The notes beneath the pieces were generated by a model that did not search any database, was not told the origin of the DNA, and worked only from the letters and a program-made list of their open reading frames with translations. From Accumulibacter sp. (GTDB taxonomy: Bacteria > Pseudomonadota > Gammaproteobacteria > Burkholderiales > Rhodocyclaceae): a stretch of 13,921 nt of DNA. Shown one piece after another: positions 1-7,027 of the stretch. Both the position numbers and the translations under genes were made by a program. How positions within the stretch are numbered: the stretch's first letter is position 1; each line of letters starts with the position of its first letter. Where the stretch lies: assembly GCA_031264825.1 (NCBI GenBank), contig JAISDL010000006.1, positions 1-13,921 on the forward strand, written 5' to 3'.

Positions 1-1
1 C

Positions 2-73
2 AAGGTGATGAGTCATCTGATGTTCGGTGTGCTGGCCCTGGCCGCAGACCAACTGATGCGACTCAGACTGTGA
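2..73 (+). CDS. C-terminal tail of a possible transposase (partial, cut by window edge)
   Basis: The frame is open from base 2 to a TGA at 71-73 and gives 23 residues ending in a hydrophobic, leucine-rich stretch (SHLMFGVLALAADQLMRLRL). DDE transposases of several IS families end in similar HLxxxxLALxAxxLxRL helices, which is the only reason for the call. The gene begins outside the window, so nothing can be said about its length, catalytic residues or intactness. A repeat-rich gene-free region directly downstream fits an IS remnant. It could equally be the end of an unrelated protein. Confidence 0.3.
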   Translation, partial: KVMSHLMFGVLALAADQLMRLRL

Positions 74-97
74 TCCCATGAATCCTGTCTTCCAGAT

Positions 98-121
98 CAG
101 GCAGGAAACGCCCCCTGCCTG
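98..121. repeat. 8-bp stem hairpin
   Basis: CAGGCAGG (98-105) pairs perfectly with CCTGCCTG (114-121) around an 8-nt loop. It lies 24 bases after the stop of the possible transposase tail. There is no T-run after it, so it is a weak terminator candidate. It could instead be part of an IS end. Confidence 0.4.
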
Positions 122-280
122 GTCAAACTCGTCCCAAATCCGCAATTTATACACAACGCATATACAGCTTCACCGCTACAAACCCAACTGACCAGAAAAT
201 CTCTCCTCATGTACATATCCCCCCCTTCAAACCCCTTTCTCGCGGGAGTTTTGCAAGAGGCTCAGATGAAAACCGATTTC

Positions 281-356
281 AACCGCGAAAGGCGCGAAAG
301 ACGCGAAAGGTCTGTATTCCCAAAACTTTTTCGCGCTTTTCGCGTATTTCGCGGTT
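281..356. repeat. Inverted repeat made of CGCGAAA-type 9-mers
   Basis: The left arm (281-310) begins AAC and carries three tandem 9-mers, CGCGAAAGG, CGCGAAAGA and CGCGAAAGG. The right arm (327-356), read as its complement, gives AAC then CGCGAAATA, CGCGAAAAG and CGCGAAAAA. The 30-nt arms therefore form an imperfect hairpin around a 16-nt loop. From memory, CGCGAAA-rich tandem or inverted elements are common in intergenic DNA of many bacteria. No function is known to me. Confidence 0.75.
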
Positions 357-364
357 CTTGTCTT

Positions 365-385
365 CTGATTCCTGAACTCTGATAG
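365..385. repeat. Heptamer repeat block (3 units)
   Basis: Three consecutive 7-nt units, CTGATTC, CTGAACT and CTGATAG, share CTGA at a strict 7-nt period. This matches the heptamer family that fills the parB downstream region. Confidence 0.6.
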
Positions 386-450
386 GCACTCCGTTCCTTG
401 CCAAAATCTCGCGTTGTCGGTGCCGCTTTTGCGGAAATGACGCTCGTCCC

Positions 451-477
451 GTTGGGCATCGCTGCGCTCACCCCAAC
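451..477. repeat. REP-like palindrome (GTTGGG...CCCAAC)
   Basis: GTTGGG (451-456) pairs with CCCAAC (472-477) around a GC-rich core that itself contains GCTGCGC. Palindromes with GTTGGGC and GCCCAAC ends are widespread extragenic repeats in proteobacteria, by general recollection. There is no T-run, so it is unlikely to be a classical terminator. Confidence 0.5.
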
Positions 478-528
478 CTATGCTGGCGGGGTTTCGTCAC
501 TCCGGCGTCAACGCCACCGCTCACCGAT

Positions 529-549
529 CTGATTCCTGATACCTGATCT
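529..549. repeat. Heptamer repeat block (3 units)
   Basis: CTGATTC, CTGATAC and CTGATCT follow each other at a 7-nt period. Together with the preceding CAACGCC-CCGCT segment from 509, this block aligns with 8744-8782 downstream of parB. Confidence 0.65.
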
Positions 550-566
550 GTCCCCTGCCCTCCGTA

Positions 567-594
567 TTGACTTTTCCCCGGAGCGGCCTAGACT
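567..594 (+). promoter_or_regulatory. Candidate sigma70-type promoter for the gene at 637
   Basis: TTGACT (567-572) and TAGACT (589-594) are separated by 16 bp and match the -35 and -10 consensus at five and four of six positions. The -10 box lies 42 bases before the ATG at 637, a sensible leader length. This is pattern matching only. Confidence 0.4.
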
Positions 595-636
595 TTTATT
601 CAAGAGCCGAAAACCACCCAACGGCGGCAAAGACAG

Positions 637-1233
637 ATGCCTGAAAAGAAGTCGATCCTGAGCGTGAAAAAAATCGCTTCCAATCACTTGGGATTCGTGT
701 GTTTCATGACCTTCATCCCGGTGTTCGTTTTATTTACGCGTCTGGACTATTCTTTTTGGCCCATGAAAAACGTTCCGCAGGAGCGTTTCGAGAAAGGCTG
801 GTTTTCCGTCGTCACGCGCGATCCTTCCACCGGGTCTTTGCGCGAACGCGCCTATTTCAAGGGGAAAATCGACTACAACTGCGCGGAACTGTGCAGAGGA
901 GTCAAGGAGTCCCTCGAAGTCCCGGAGACCGCGGGCTATGAAAAAGTCGTCATGGACGGCGGCTATGAGTTCAGTTACAAGGCGCGGCGAAACCTTGACG
1001 GCACGTTGGAAGTCCATATCGATTCCGACGCGCGCATCAACCGCTACACGGTCAAGGACGAGAAAGTCGTTCGGCTCGCCTGGAAAGCCTTGGGAATCAG
1101 TGTTTATCATGGCGCGGCGGCGAGCCTGATTTTCTGGATCGTCGTATTCGTCGCGAACAAGCGATGGAAAAAGCGCCAGGAGGCGCTGGAACGCAAGGCG
1201 GAACTCAGGAAAGCGTCGCTTTTGAATCCGTAG
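637..1233 (+). CDS. Hypothetical two-TM membrane protein with extracytoplasmic domain
   Basis: I do not recognise this 198-residue protein. A first hydrophobic segment spans about residues 17-35 and a second about 152-173. Lysines before the first and after the second (KKRQ and following) suggest that both ends are cytoplasmic, leaving about 115 residues outside. That outer part has a C-x3-C pair (Cys82, Cys86) and alternating charged and aromatic residues typical of a small beta-rich domain. Only a poor ribosome binding site precedes the ATG. A plausible promoter sits at 567-594. It is the first of three small plus-strand genes in a row. Their organisation recalls immunity-gene clusters of polymorphic toxin loci, but no toxin gene is visible, so that is speculation. 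Confidence 0.65.
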   Translation: MPEKKSILSVKKIASNHLGFVCFMTFIPVFVLFTRLDYSFWPMKNVPQERFEKGWFSVVTRDPSTGSLRERAYFKGKIDYNCAELCRGVKESLEVPETAGYEKVVMDGGYEFSYKARRNLDGTLEVHIDSDARINRYTVKDEKVVRLAWKALGISVYHGAAASLIFWIVVFVANKRWKKRQEALERKAELRKASLLNP

Positions 1234-1287
1234 CGAGACCAAGCCTGATCGGAGTGAATCAGAGGCAAACGAATGGGAGCACGGGAA

Positions 1288-1575
1288 ATGAAATATTCTG
1301 ACGATGGCACTGAAATTCGATTGGGTGATCGCGTCCGCCTCTATGGAATACAGGATGGCGTCGTGGTACTCTCTATCGACACAAATGAATATTCTGATGA
1401 GTTTCCAGAGGATTGCTGGAATTACTACAAAGTCGGTGTGATGGTGAAAGCCGATAATGGCGCTCTCGTCCACTTGGACGACTCACTCCCGGACCCGGAT
1501 CCGAACACGATAGTGCGATTATCATCAGACTCGCCATTAATCGACTCTGAAAAACTGGAGGCTTCCCGCCATTGA
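1288..1575 (+). CDS. Small soluble protein, possible immunity-type family
   Basis: The start at 1288 gives 95 residues beginning MKYSDDGTEIRLGDRVRL. GGGAG at 1275-1279 lies 8 nt upstream. An alternative ATG at 1273, five codons earlier, also has a weak site (AGAGG, 1261-1265). The sequence is acidic, has no signal peptide or membrane segment, and carries the pattern [DG]xE[VI]xLGDxV...GVVxxSIDTxEYSxEFP. I associate this pattern with small conserved proteins often seen near Rhs or contact-dependent toxin loci. That association is from memory and no toxin is visible here. An SH3-like beta fold is plausible from the GDRV and GVVV segments. The protein may extend past the family's usual C-terminus (SSDSPLIDSEKLEASRH). 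Confidence 0.6.
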   Translation: MKYSDDGTEIRLGDRVRLYGIQDGVVVLSIDTNEYSDEFPEDCWNYYKVGVMVKADNGALVHLDDSLPDPDPNTIVRLSSDSPLIDSEKLEASRH

Positions 1576-1640
1576 AGCCATGATTCCGTTCCAAAATCAC
1601 CCCATTCTTTGGAGAGAATTCTCCGCTTGAATAAAATGCG

Positions 1641-1898
1641 ATGACTTTCCTCGAAGGCTATTTTTATCACTTTTCCGGTACGCTTTTCTTGCTGGCCGGC
1701 ATCGTGTTTGTTTATTTCATTTATCGGAATGACATCAAAAGAAACAAGCGTTCATTTTTGAGCTATACGGCCTTGTGGCCGATTGTATTTGAGGATTACA
1801 GAAAAAACCGATCGAAAAATTCCGATACGTTTGTCATTGTCGGCCTGTTGATCATGTTGCTCCTCGTCGTCGGCGCGGTATGGATGGACCGCAAATAA
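1641..1898 (+). CDS. Small two-TM membrane protein
   Basis: I do not recognise this 85-residue protein. Hydrophobic helices lie at about residues 11-29 (GTLFLLAGIVFVYFIY) and 64-82 (FVIVGLLIMLLLVVGAVW). A basic stretch between them (NDIKRNKR, then YRKNRSKN) suggests that the linker is cytoplasmic. A perfect 10-bp palindrome, GAGAATTCTC, occurs at 1614-1623 before the start. The ribosome binding site is poor. The DNA is visibly AT-richer than the core genes, in line with acquired DNA. It converges with the Fic gene that ends at 1942 on the other strand. Confidence 0.55.
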   Translation: MTFLEGYFYHFSGTLFLLAGIVFVYFIYRNDIKRNKRSFLSYTALWPIVFEDYRKNRSKNSDTFVIVGLLIMLLLVVGAVWMDRK

Positions 1899-1941
1899 AA
1901 AAGACATGGTTTGAAGGTGGGCTTTACTTTTTGACGAACAC

Positions 1942-2559
1942 TTACCGCTCACTCTTAAGGCTCTCCGTTTTATAGGCGCCATAGCCTTCGTAGTGATAAC
2001 TTGCATCGATGCCTTTCATATAAACCTCCCGATCGTCGATTTTATCTGTCAAGGCATTTTTCAATAAAACCTTGATTTCGACGTCTTTTATCGGGCTACG
2101 TTCCATGGCAAGCAGATAATCCTCCTTGTCGACCCGGCTCCAATCCACAACCCGCCTGATTTCCTTCTTCAAAATTGCGTCGAGCCATATTCTTGTGCTT
2201 CGGCCGTTGCCCTCCCGGAAGGGATGCGCCACATTCATCTCGACATACTTCTCGATGATTTCCTCAAAATTCGATTGTGGCATCTTGCCGATGTTTTTGA
2301 GGGCCGCTTCAAGATACATGAGGGGCGCGAATCGAAAACTGCCTTTCGCAATATTGACCTCACGCAACTTGCCCGCGAAACCGTAGATTTCACCAAAGAG
2401 ATATTGGTGAATTTTCGCAAGTCCTTCGTAAGTCCCGACTTCAAAAGTGTCCAACAAACCCTTTTCAAACAGTTCGAGAGCTTTCACCTTGCTGATTTTT
2501 TCTTCGATTCGAGCGAGTTCCGAAGAATCGGTGATACCCAACTTGTTTTCGAGCGCCAT
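1942..2559 (-). CDS. Class III Fic family protein adenylyltransferase (NmFic-like)
   Basis: Fic enzymes transfer AMP from ATP to a hydroxyl side chain of a target protein. The 205-residue product has the catalytic motif HPFREGNGRSTR at residues 112-123 with catalytic His112. The flap region before it (FRFAPLMYL) is also in place. Near the C-terminus, SYHYEG (187-192) fits the inhibitory helix motif (S/T)xxxE(G/N), with the ATP-blocking Glu at 191. This defines a single-domain class III Fic. The protein closely resembles NmFic of Neisseria (about 191 residues), which autoadenylylates on a tyrosine in this helix and modifies DNA gyrase. Tyr188 is in the matching position. The ATG at 2559 has GGAG six bases upstream, whereas a frame-consistent TTG at 2578-2580 has none. 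The gene is AT-richer than the core. It lies 120 nt downstream of a second Fic gene on the same strand. The target here is unknown. Confidence 0.93.
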   Translation of the reverse strand: MALENKLGITDSSELARIEEKISKVKALELFEKGLLDTFEVGTYEGLAKIHQYLFGEIYGFAGKLREVNIAKGSFRFAPLMYLEAALKNIGKMPQSNFEEIIEKYVEMNVAHPFREGNGRSTRIWLDAILKKEIRRVVDWSRVDKEDYLLAMERSPIKDVEIKVLLKNALTDKIDDREVYMKGIDASYHYEGYGAYKTESLKSER

Positions 2560-2679
2560 CGCCGGCTCCTTTTTCTTCAAATAAACATCTTTTCAAACTG
2601 CGCTTTCTTTATCGTAATCTGTTCTCAAACGCTAACGAATGCTACGAAATGAAAACGCCCGCAAGCGGATAAAAACCGT

Positions 2680-4218
2680 TCAGCCGCCGGCCCGTAGCGG
2701 CAACGCGGAGCGAATCGCCGCGACGACTTCTTCGGCGACACGCTCGTCGGCCAGCGCCGGGGTTTCTTTCCGCAGTTTGTTCGAGATATTTCCGCCATTT
2801 TCTCGCACGAAGCGGATGATGCGGTCGATGTCACCGTCGGGGCATTCGATGACGCGCTTGACGCGCTCGCGCGCAAGCCGGTGGTCGCGCAGATAAGCGG
2901 TCTCGTCACGCATTTCCTCTTCGAGGGTAACGCGGACGATTTCGGCGAGGTATTCGACGTGGTCGGTCATATCCGGGTAACGCCATGCGTGCAGGGCATC
3001 CCGGTAGGCGTCGAAGCGAAAGTTGAAATGCACGCCGTCGTCTCCCACCTGTTCGGGGCCGAAGTACCAAGCGTCGGCGTATTTGTGCATGAACGGCCGC
3101 GAAAACCGTTCAAGCGCGCGGTCGTACGCGCGGCGTCGGGACGCCGAGCGCGTGATGCTCGCCGACACGGGCACAATGAAAGGCTCAGGCACCGCTCCGT
3201 CGCGCCTGAGTACGTCGTTGATCAGAAAACGCGAAATACGTCCGTTGCCATCGGACATCGGGTGGATGTAGACGAAGCCGAACGACAGGAAGGCGGCCCG
3301 CGCGAGCGACGAACCTCCGACCGTCCGACGGGCGCAGTCGCGCAAGCCGGAGAGCAGGGACGGCGCATCGTCCCAATGCGGCGCGATGTAGTGTACGACT
3401 TCGGTCATCGCATCCGCTTCGCCCACGAATACCGGGGATCGACGCAGACCGAGGCGCGCCGCTTTGGTACCGAGAATCCGGGCCTGGAGTTCGCTCAGCG
3501 CGGATTCGGAGAGCGGGTCGTCGAAACGTCCGCAATAGCGCTCGATGGCCGCCGCAAAGCGCTGAACGCGGTCCGCGTGGCGGTCTTCGCGCTCGATGGC
3601 AAAGCTGGCTCGGCTTTCCTTGACGCTCAGCCAGACCGCGCCGCGTTGCAGAATGTCGGCGCCGAATTCGAGTTCGAGTTCGGCAAGGCGCCGGGCGCAA
3701 TCGTAGCCTTCCGCGTCGCGTACCCGCTCGGTACGCAGTACCGTCGGGCAGTAGCGCCGGGAACCGGGCAGGTTGTCACGCACGCGCCAGCGGGTGTCCT
3801 TGAGCGGATGAGGCGACGTCAGACAAGCGGCGTCGTCGATCGCCGTCACGTAGTTGCCCGCAAGCACGCCGGGGAAGTTCAGGCGCCGGCCCGTCAGGGT
3901 TTCATAGAAGAACCCCGCGCGGCGCGCATACCGTCCCGTCGGCTCGGCGGCGACCCAGGCTTCGAGTTCGGCGGCGGGGATCGCTTCAAAAAGACGCGAC
4001 AGGAACTCCAGGTGGACGCCCTCGTGTTTGAGAGCAAAACCCAAGTGCCCCGCCAGGGTATCCGCCGGACGGGATTCGGGTAAATAGTATTCGTGGACGC
4101 AGCCGTTTTCGTATTCGGTCGCGCGCTTTTTTGCGATCGCGCTGTCCGTGCGAAAAGCCTGTACCGCGGATACGCCGTAGCGGTCCGCCAAGCGACGATA
4201 ACCGATCGAGTCCGACAT
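2680..4218 (-). CDS. Large Fic family protein (HPMxDGNGR type)
   Basis: This 512-residue Fic protein has a long N-terminal helical region. The Fic motif at residues 319-330 reads HPMSDGNGRISR, keeping catalytic His319, Asp323 and the GNGR anion hole but with Met where most Fic motifs have Phe. An upstream SFAIER segment (205-210) sits where class II proteins carry their inhibitory helix. The Glu is present (209), but the next residue is Arg instead of Gly or Asn. The C-terminal third contains a putative winged-helix-like region. The full-length architecture matches a family of roughly 500-residue Fic proteins I recall from beta- and gammaproteobacteria. The ATG at 4218 lacks a clear ribosome binding site. 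The gene diverges from mnmG across 244 bp and may be cotranscribed with the smaller Fic gene downstream. Confidence 0.9.
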   Translation of the reverse strand: MSDSIGYRRLADRYGVSAVQAFRTDSAIAKKRATEYENGCVHEYYLPESRPADTLAGHLGFALKHEGVHLEFLSRLFEAIPAAELEAWVAAEPTGRYARRAGFFYETLTGRRLNFPGVLAGNYVTAIDDAACLTSPHPLKDTRWRVRDNLPGSRRYCPTVLRTERVRDAEGYDCARRLAELELEFGADILQRGAVWLSVKESRASFAIEREDRHADRVQRFAAAIERYCGRFDDPLSESALSELQARILGTKAARLGLRRSPVFVGEADAMTEVVHYIAPHWDDAPSLLSGLRDCARRTVGGSSLARAAFLSFGFVYIHPMSDGNGRISRFLINDVLRRDGAVPEPFIVPVSASITRSASRRRAYDRALERFSRPFMHKYADAWYFGPEQVGDDGVHFNFRFDAYRDALHAWRYPDMTDHVEYLAEIVRVTLEEEMRDETAYLRDHRLARERVKRVIECPDGDIDRIIRFVRENGGNISNKLRKETPALADERVAEEVVAAIRSALPLRAGG

Positions 4219-4462
4219 TTATAGGGACGAGTCCAAAAAGTAATTCGTTATCCGGGATATTGATTATTTTTACAGCAATCGTCAAGATTTTGATTAAAAA
4301 AGTCGAATTTTCTCGGAAAACGATTATTCCCTTGGCTCATCACACCGCCCGAAGCGGGGCGGATCGCGCGGATGCCTGGATGGCTTTGGACACATTCGTC
4401 TCCAATTTTCACTCGATTTGACGTAGAATCATCCGTTTTTCGCATTTTCCAGCGCTGTTTTC
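4219..4462. promoter_or_regulatory. Divergent intergenic region between the large fic gene and mnmG
   Basis: This AT-rich 244 bp must hold promoters for both directions. On the plus strand TAGAAT (4424-4429) is a fair -10 box 34 bases before mnmG, with no good -35 at the proper distance. On the minus strand TTGACG (complement of 4280-4285) followed 17 bp later by CAATAT (complement of 4257-4262) is a weak candidate for the fic gene. No stem-loop or regulatory RNA stands out. Confidence 0.35.
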
Positions 4463-6373
4463 ATGTACTTTCCCGATCATTTCGACGTCATCGTCGTCGG
4501 CGGCGGCCACGCCGGGGCCGAAGCCGCTCTGGCGAGCGCGCGCGCGGGCGCGAAAACCCTGCTGCTGACGCATACGTTCGACGACTTCGGCGCGATGAGT
4601 TGCAATCCGTCGATCGGGGGCATCGGGAAGAGCCACCTCGTCAAGGAGGTCGACGCGCTCGACGGCGCGATGGCGGCCGCGATCGACGCGGCGGGAATCC
4701 AGTTCCGCGTTCTGAATTCGAGCAAGGGGCCGGCGGTGCGCGCGTGCCGCGCGCAGGCCGACCGCGTGTTTTACCGGCAGGCGATCCGTTTCCGCCTTGA
4801 AAACCAGCCCAATCTGACGCTCTTTGCGCAGCCCTGCGACGACCTGATCGTCGAAGGCGACCGCGTCGCGGGTGTCGTCGCGCGGCACGGCGTGCGCTTC
4901 TCGGCGCGCGCGGTCGTCCTGACGGCGGGAACCTTTCTCAACGGCAGGATTCACGTCGGCCTCGCGAACTCGCCGGGGGGGCGGATGGGCGAGATGCCGT
5001 CGATTCCCTTGGCGGCGCGCCTGCGCGAAATGCGTTTTCCGGCGGGACGTCTGAAAACGGGGACGCCGCCGCGTCTCGACGCCGCGACGATCGACTTTTC
5101 GGTACTCTCTGAGCAAGGCTCGGACTCTCCCTTGCCGGGGTTTTCGTTTCTCGGCAGGGCTGCGCCGCCGCTGACGCAGAAGCCCTGCTGGACGACGTCG
5201 ACGAACGAGCGCACGCACGAAATCATCCGCGCGAACCTCGACCGCTCGCCGATTTACGCGGGTGTCATCGAAGGCGTCGGGCCGCGCTATTGTCCGTCGA
5301 TCGAAGACAAGGTGCAGCGCTTTTCCGACCGGGACGCGCACAACGTTTTTCTGGAACCCGAAGGACTCGCGACGCACGAAATTTATCCAAATGGAATTTC
5401 GACGAGCCTGCCGTTCGACGTGCAACTCGCCTTCGTGCGCTCGATGCGCGGCCTGGAGAACTGCCACATCCTGCGTCCCGGCTACGCGATCGAGTACGAT
5501 TATTTCGACCCGACGCGCCTGAAAGCCTCGCTCGAGACGCGCACCCTCGCGGGTCTGTTTTTCGCGGGGCAGATCAACGGCACGACGGGTTACGAGGAGG
5601 CCGCCGCACAGGGACTTTTGGCCGGACTGAACGCGGCGTTTCACGCGCGGGATCTGCCGTCCTGGACGCCCCGCCGCGACGAAGCCTATTTGGGCGTGAT
5701 GGTCGACGACCTGATCACGCGCGGCGTTTCCGAGCCTTACCGCATGTTCACGAGCCGCGCCGAGTACCGCCTGTCCTTGCGCGAGGACAACGCCGACGCG
5801 CGCCTGACCGAGACGGGGCGCCGCCTCGGCCTCGTCGGAGACGCGCGGTGGGCCGCGTTCTGCGAAAAGCGCGAGGCGATTGAGCGCGAACGCTCTCGTC
5901 TGCGTTCGACGTGGGCGCGCCCCGAAAAGACCGACAAGGACGCCGTCGCGCGCATCCTCGGCAAGCCGATCGAGCGTGAGTACTCGCTCTACGACCTTCT
6001 GCGGCGCCCCGGCGTGCGCTACGCCGACCTCTCGGCGCTCGAAGCGCCGGACGCGGACGCTCCGGCGGTGTTTCTTTCCGACCCCGCGCTGGTCGAGCAG
6101 ATCGAGATCGGCGCGAAGTATCAGGGGTACATCGATCGGCAGGCCGAGGAAGTGGCGCGGTCGCGCGTCAACGAGGAAATTTCCCTGCCCGACGACATCG
6201 ACTACGGCGCGATCAACGGCCTTTCGAACGAAATCCGGCAAAAACTGACGCATCACCGCCCCGAGACGCTCGGACGCGCTTCGCGCATCCAGGGGATGAC
6301 GCCGGCGGCGATTTCGATCCTGACGGTTTATCTGAAGCGACGCGGCGTCGATTTTACGCGGGCCGCGCCGTGA
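4463..6373 (+). CDS. mnmG: tRNA uridine-5-carboxymethylaminomethyl modification enzyme MnmG (GidA)
   Basis: With MnmE, this FAD enzyme installs the 5-carboxymethylaminomethyl or aminomethyl group on wobble U34 of certain tRNAs, using methylenetetrahydrofolate. The 636-residue length is normal. The Rossmann FAD motif GGGHAGAEAA occupies residues 13-22. MSCNPSIGGIGK (45-56) and GPRYCPSIEDK (273-283) are the family signatures, and their cysteines Cys47 and Cys277 match the numbering of the functionally important cysteines in E. coli. GQINGTTGYEEAAAQG (369-384) and the C-terminal MnmE- and tRNA-binding helical domain are intact. No clear ribosome binding site precedes the ATG. The stop overlaps the GTG of rsmG by 4 nt (GTGA), indicating coupled translation. 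mnmE is not in the window. Confidence 0.98.
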   Translation: MYFPDHFDVIVVGGGHAGAEAALASARAGAKTLLLTHTFDDFGAMSCNPSIGGIGKSHLVKEVDALDGAMAAAIDAAGIQFRVLNSSKGPAVRACRAQADRVFYRQAIRFRLENQPNLTLFAQPCDDLIVEGDRVAGVVARHGVRFSARAVVLTAGTFLNGRIHVGLANSPGGRMGEMPSIPLAARLREMRFPAGRLKTGTPPRLDAATIDFSVLSEQGSDSPLPGFSFLGRAAPPLTQKPCWTTSTNERTHEIIRANLDRSPIYAGVIEGVGPRYCPSIEDKVQRFSDRDAHNVFLEPEGLATHEIYPNGISTSLPFDVQLAFVRSMRGLENCHILRPGYAIEYDYFDPTRLKASLETRTLAGLFFAGQINGTTGYEEAAAQGLLAGLNAAFHARDLPSWTPRRDEAYLGVMVDDLITRGVSEPYRMFTSRAEYRLSLREDNADARLTETGRRLGLVGDARWAAFCEKREAIERERSRLRSTWARPEKTDKDAVARILGKPIEREYSLYDLLRRPGVRYADLSALEAPDADAPAVFLSDPALVEQIEIGAKYQGYIDRQAEEVARSRVNEEISLPDDIDYGAINGLSNEIRQKLTHHRPETLGRASRIQGMTPAAISILTVYLKRRGVDFTRAAP

Positions 6374-7017
6374 AGACGCGCCTTCCGGAAGGGATCGCGA
6401 ATATGGGTCTCGTCCTGCCCGACGCCGCGCTCGAAAAACTGCGCGCCTACCTCGCTCTGCTGGAAAAATGGAACGCGCGCTACAATCTGACGGCGCTGCG
6501 CGACCCCGAATCGGCGCTCGCGTACCACGTGCTCGATTCGCTTTCGATCGTCTCGACCGTCGCGGCGGGCGCGCCCGCGAGAATACTCGACGTCGGCAGC
6601 GGCGGCGGCGCGCCCGGAATCCCTCTCGCGATCGCGTTCCCGGAAGCCGGCGTGACGCTTGTCGAGTCCGCGTCCAAAAAGGCCGCTTTTCTTCGGCAAG
6701 CGGCGATCGAACTCGATTTGGCGAATATTTCCGTTCACGGCGGGCGCGTCGAACAGTATCATTCCTCTTTTGGATTCCCCGTGATCGTTTCGAGGGCGTT
6801 TTCGTCCCTGCGCGATTTCGTGGCGTGTTCACGCCACCTCCTCGCCGAGGGCGGGCGCTGGTTCGCGATGAAGGGTCTGTGGCCGAAGGAAGAGATATGC
6901 GCCCTTCCCGACGATGTCGAGACGGACGCCATACACCGTCTGCGCGTTCCCGGCGTCGAGGGCGAACGGCATCTTGTGGTATTAAAGTGTATGGAACGAA
7001 CGAGTGTAAAGAATTGA
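6370..7017 (+). CDS. rsmG: 16S rRNA (guanine527-N7)-methyltransferase RsmG (GidB)
   Basis: RsmG methylates N7 of G527 in the 530 loop of 16S rRNA using S-adenosylmethionine. The 215-residue product has the family N-terminal helix pair with KWNARYNLTALRDP (33-46), the SAM-binding loop DVGSGGGAPGIPLAI (74-88), VESASKKAAFLRQ (98-110) and the VSRAF motif (140-144), ending in GERHLVVLK. The GTG start overlaps the mnmG stop. An ATG at 6403 with GGAAGGGA upstream is an alternative that would remove eleven residues; alignment with E. coli RsmG, which has a similar N-terminal lead, favours the GTG. parA starts 10 nt after its stop. In known cases, loss of the family gives low-level streptomycin resistance. 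Confidence 0.97.
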   Translation: MKTRLPEGIANMGLVLPDAALEKLRAYLALLEKWNARYNLTALRDPESALAYHVLDSLSIVSTVAAGAPARILDVGSGGGAPGIPLAIAFPEAGVTLVESASKKAAFLRQAAIELDLANISVHGGRVEQYHSSFGFPVIVSRAFSSLRDFVACSRHLLAEGGRWFAMKGLWPKEEICALPDDVETDAIHRLRVPGVEGERHLVVLKCMERTSVKN

Positions 7018-7027
7018 GGAGCGGCGC

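Larger units (their letters stand above)
74..636. other. Gene-free repeat-bearing intergenic region
   Basis: No convincing gene is present. Open frames here run through repeats and lack ribosome binding sites. The region holds, in order, a hairpin (98-121), a 9-mer-based inverted repeat (281-356), heptamer repeats (365-385), a REP-like hairpin (451-477), a second heptamer block (529-549) and a plausible promoter (567-594) for the gene at 637. Two segments, 263-277 and 509-549, have close counterparts in the parB downstream region. Confidence 0.7.

Noticed and set aside
262..471. 69-codon minus-strand open frame in the left intergenic region
   Set aside because: It translates through the inverted repeat and heptamers (SRLSRLSRL) and has no ribosome binding site.
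730..1473. 247-codon minus-strand open frame over the small genes
   Set aside because: It covers parts of two plus-strand frames of better composition and lacks any motif or ribosome binding site. This rejection is less certain, because the plus-strand genes are themselves hypothetical.
2881..4083. 400-codon plus-strand open frame
   Set aside because: It is antisense to the large Fic gene, whose motifs are intact, and has no recognisable domain.
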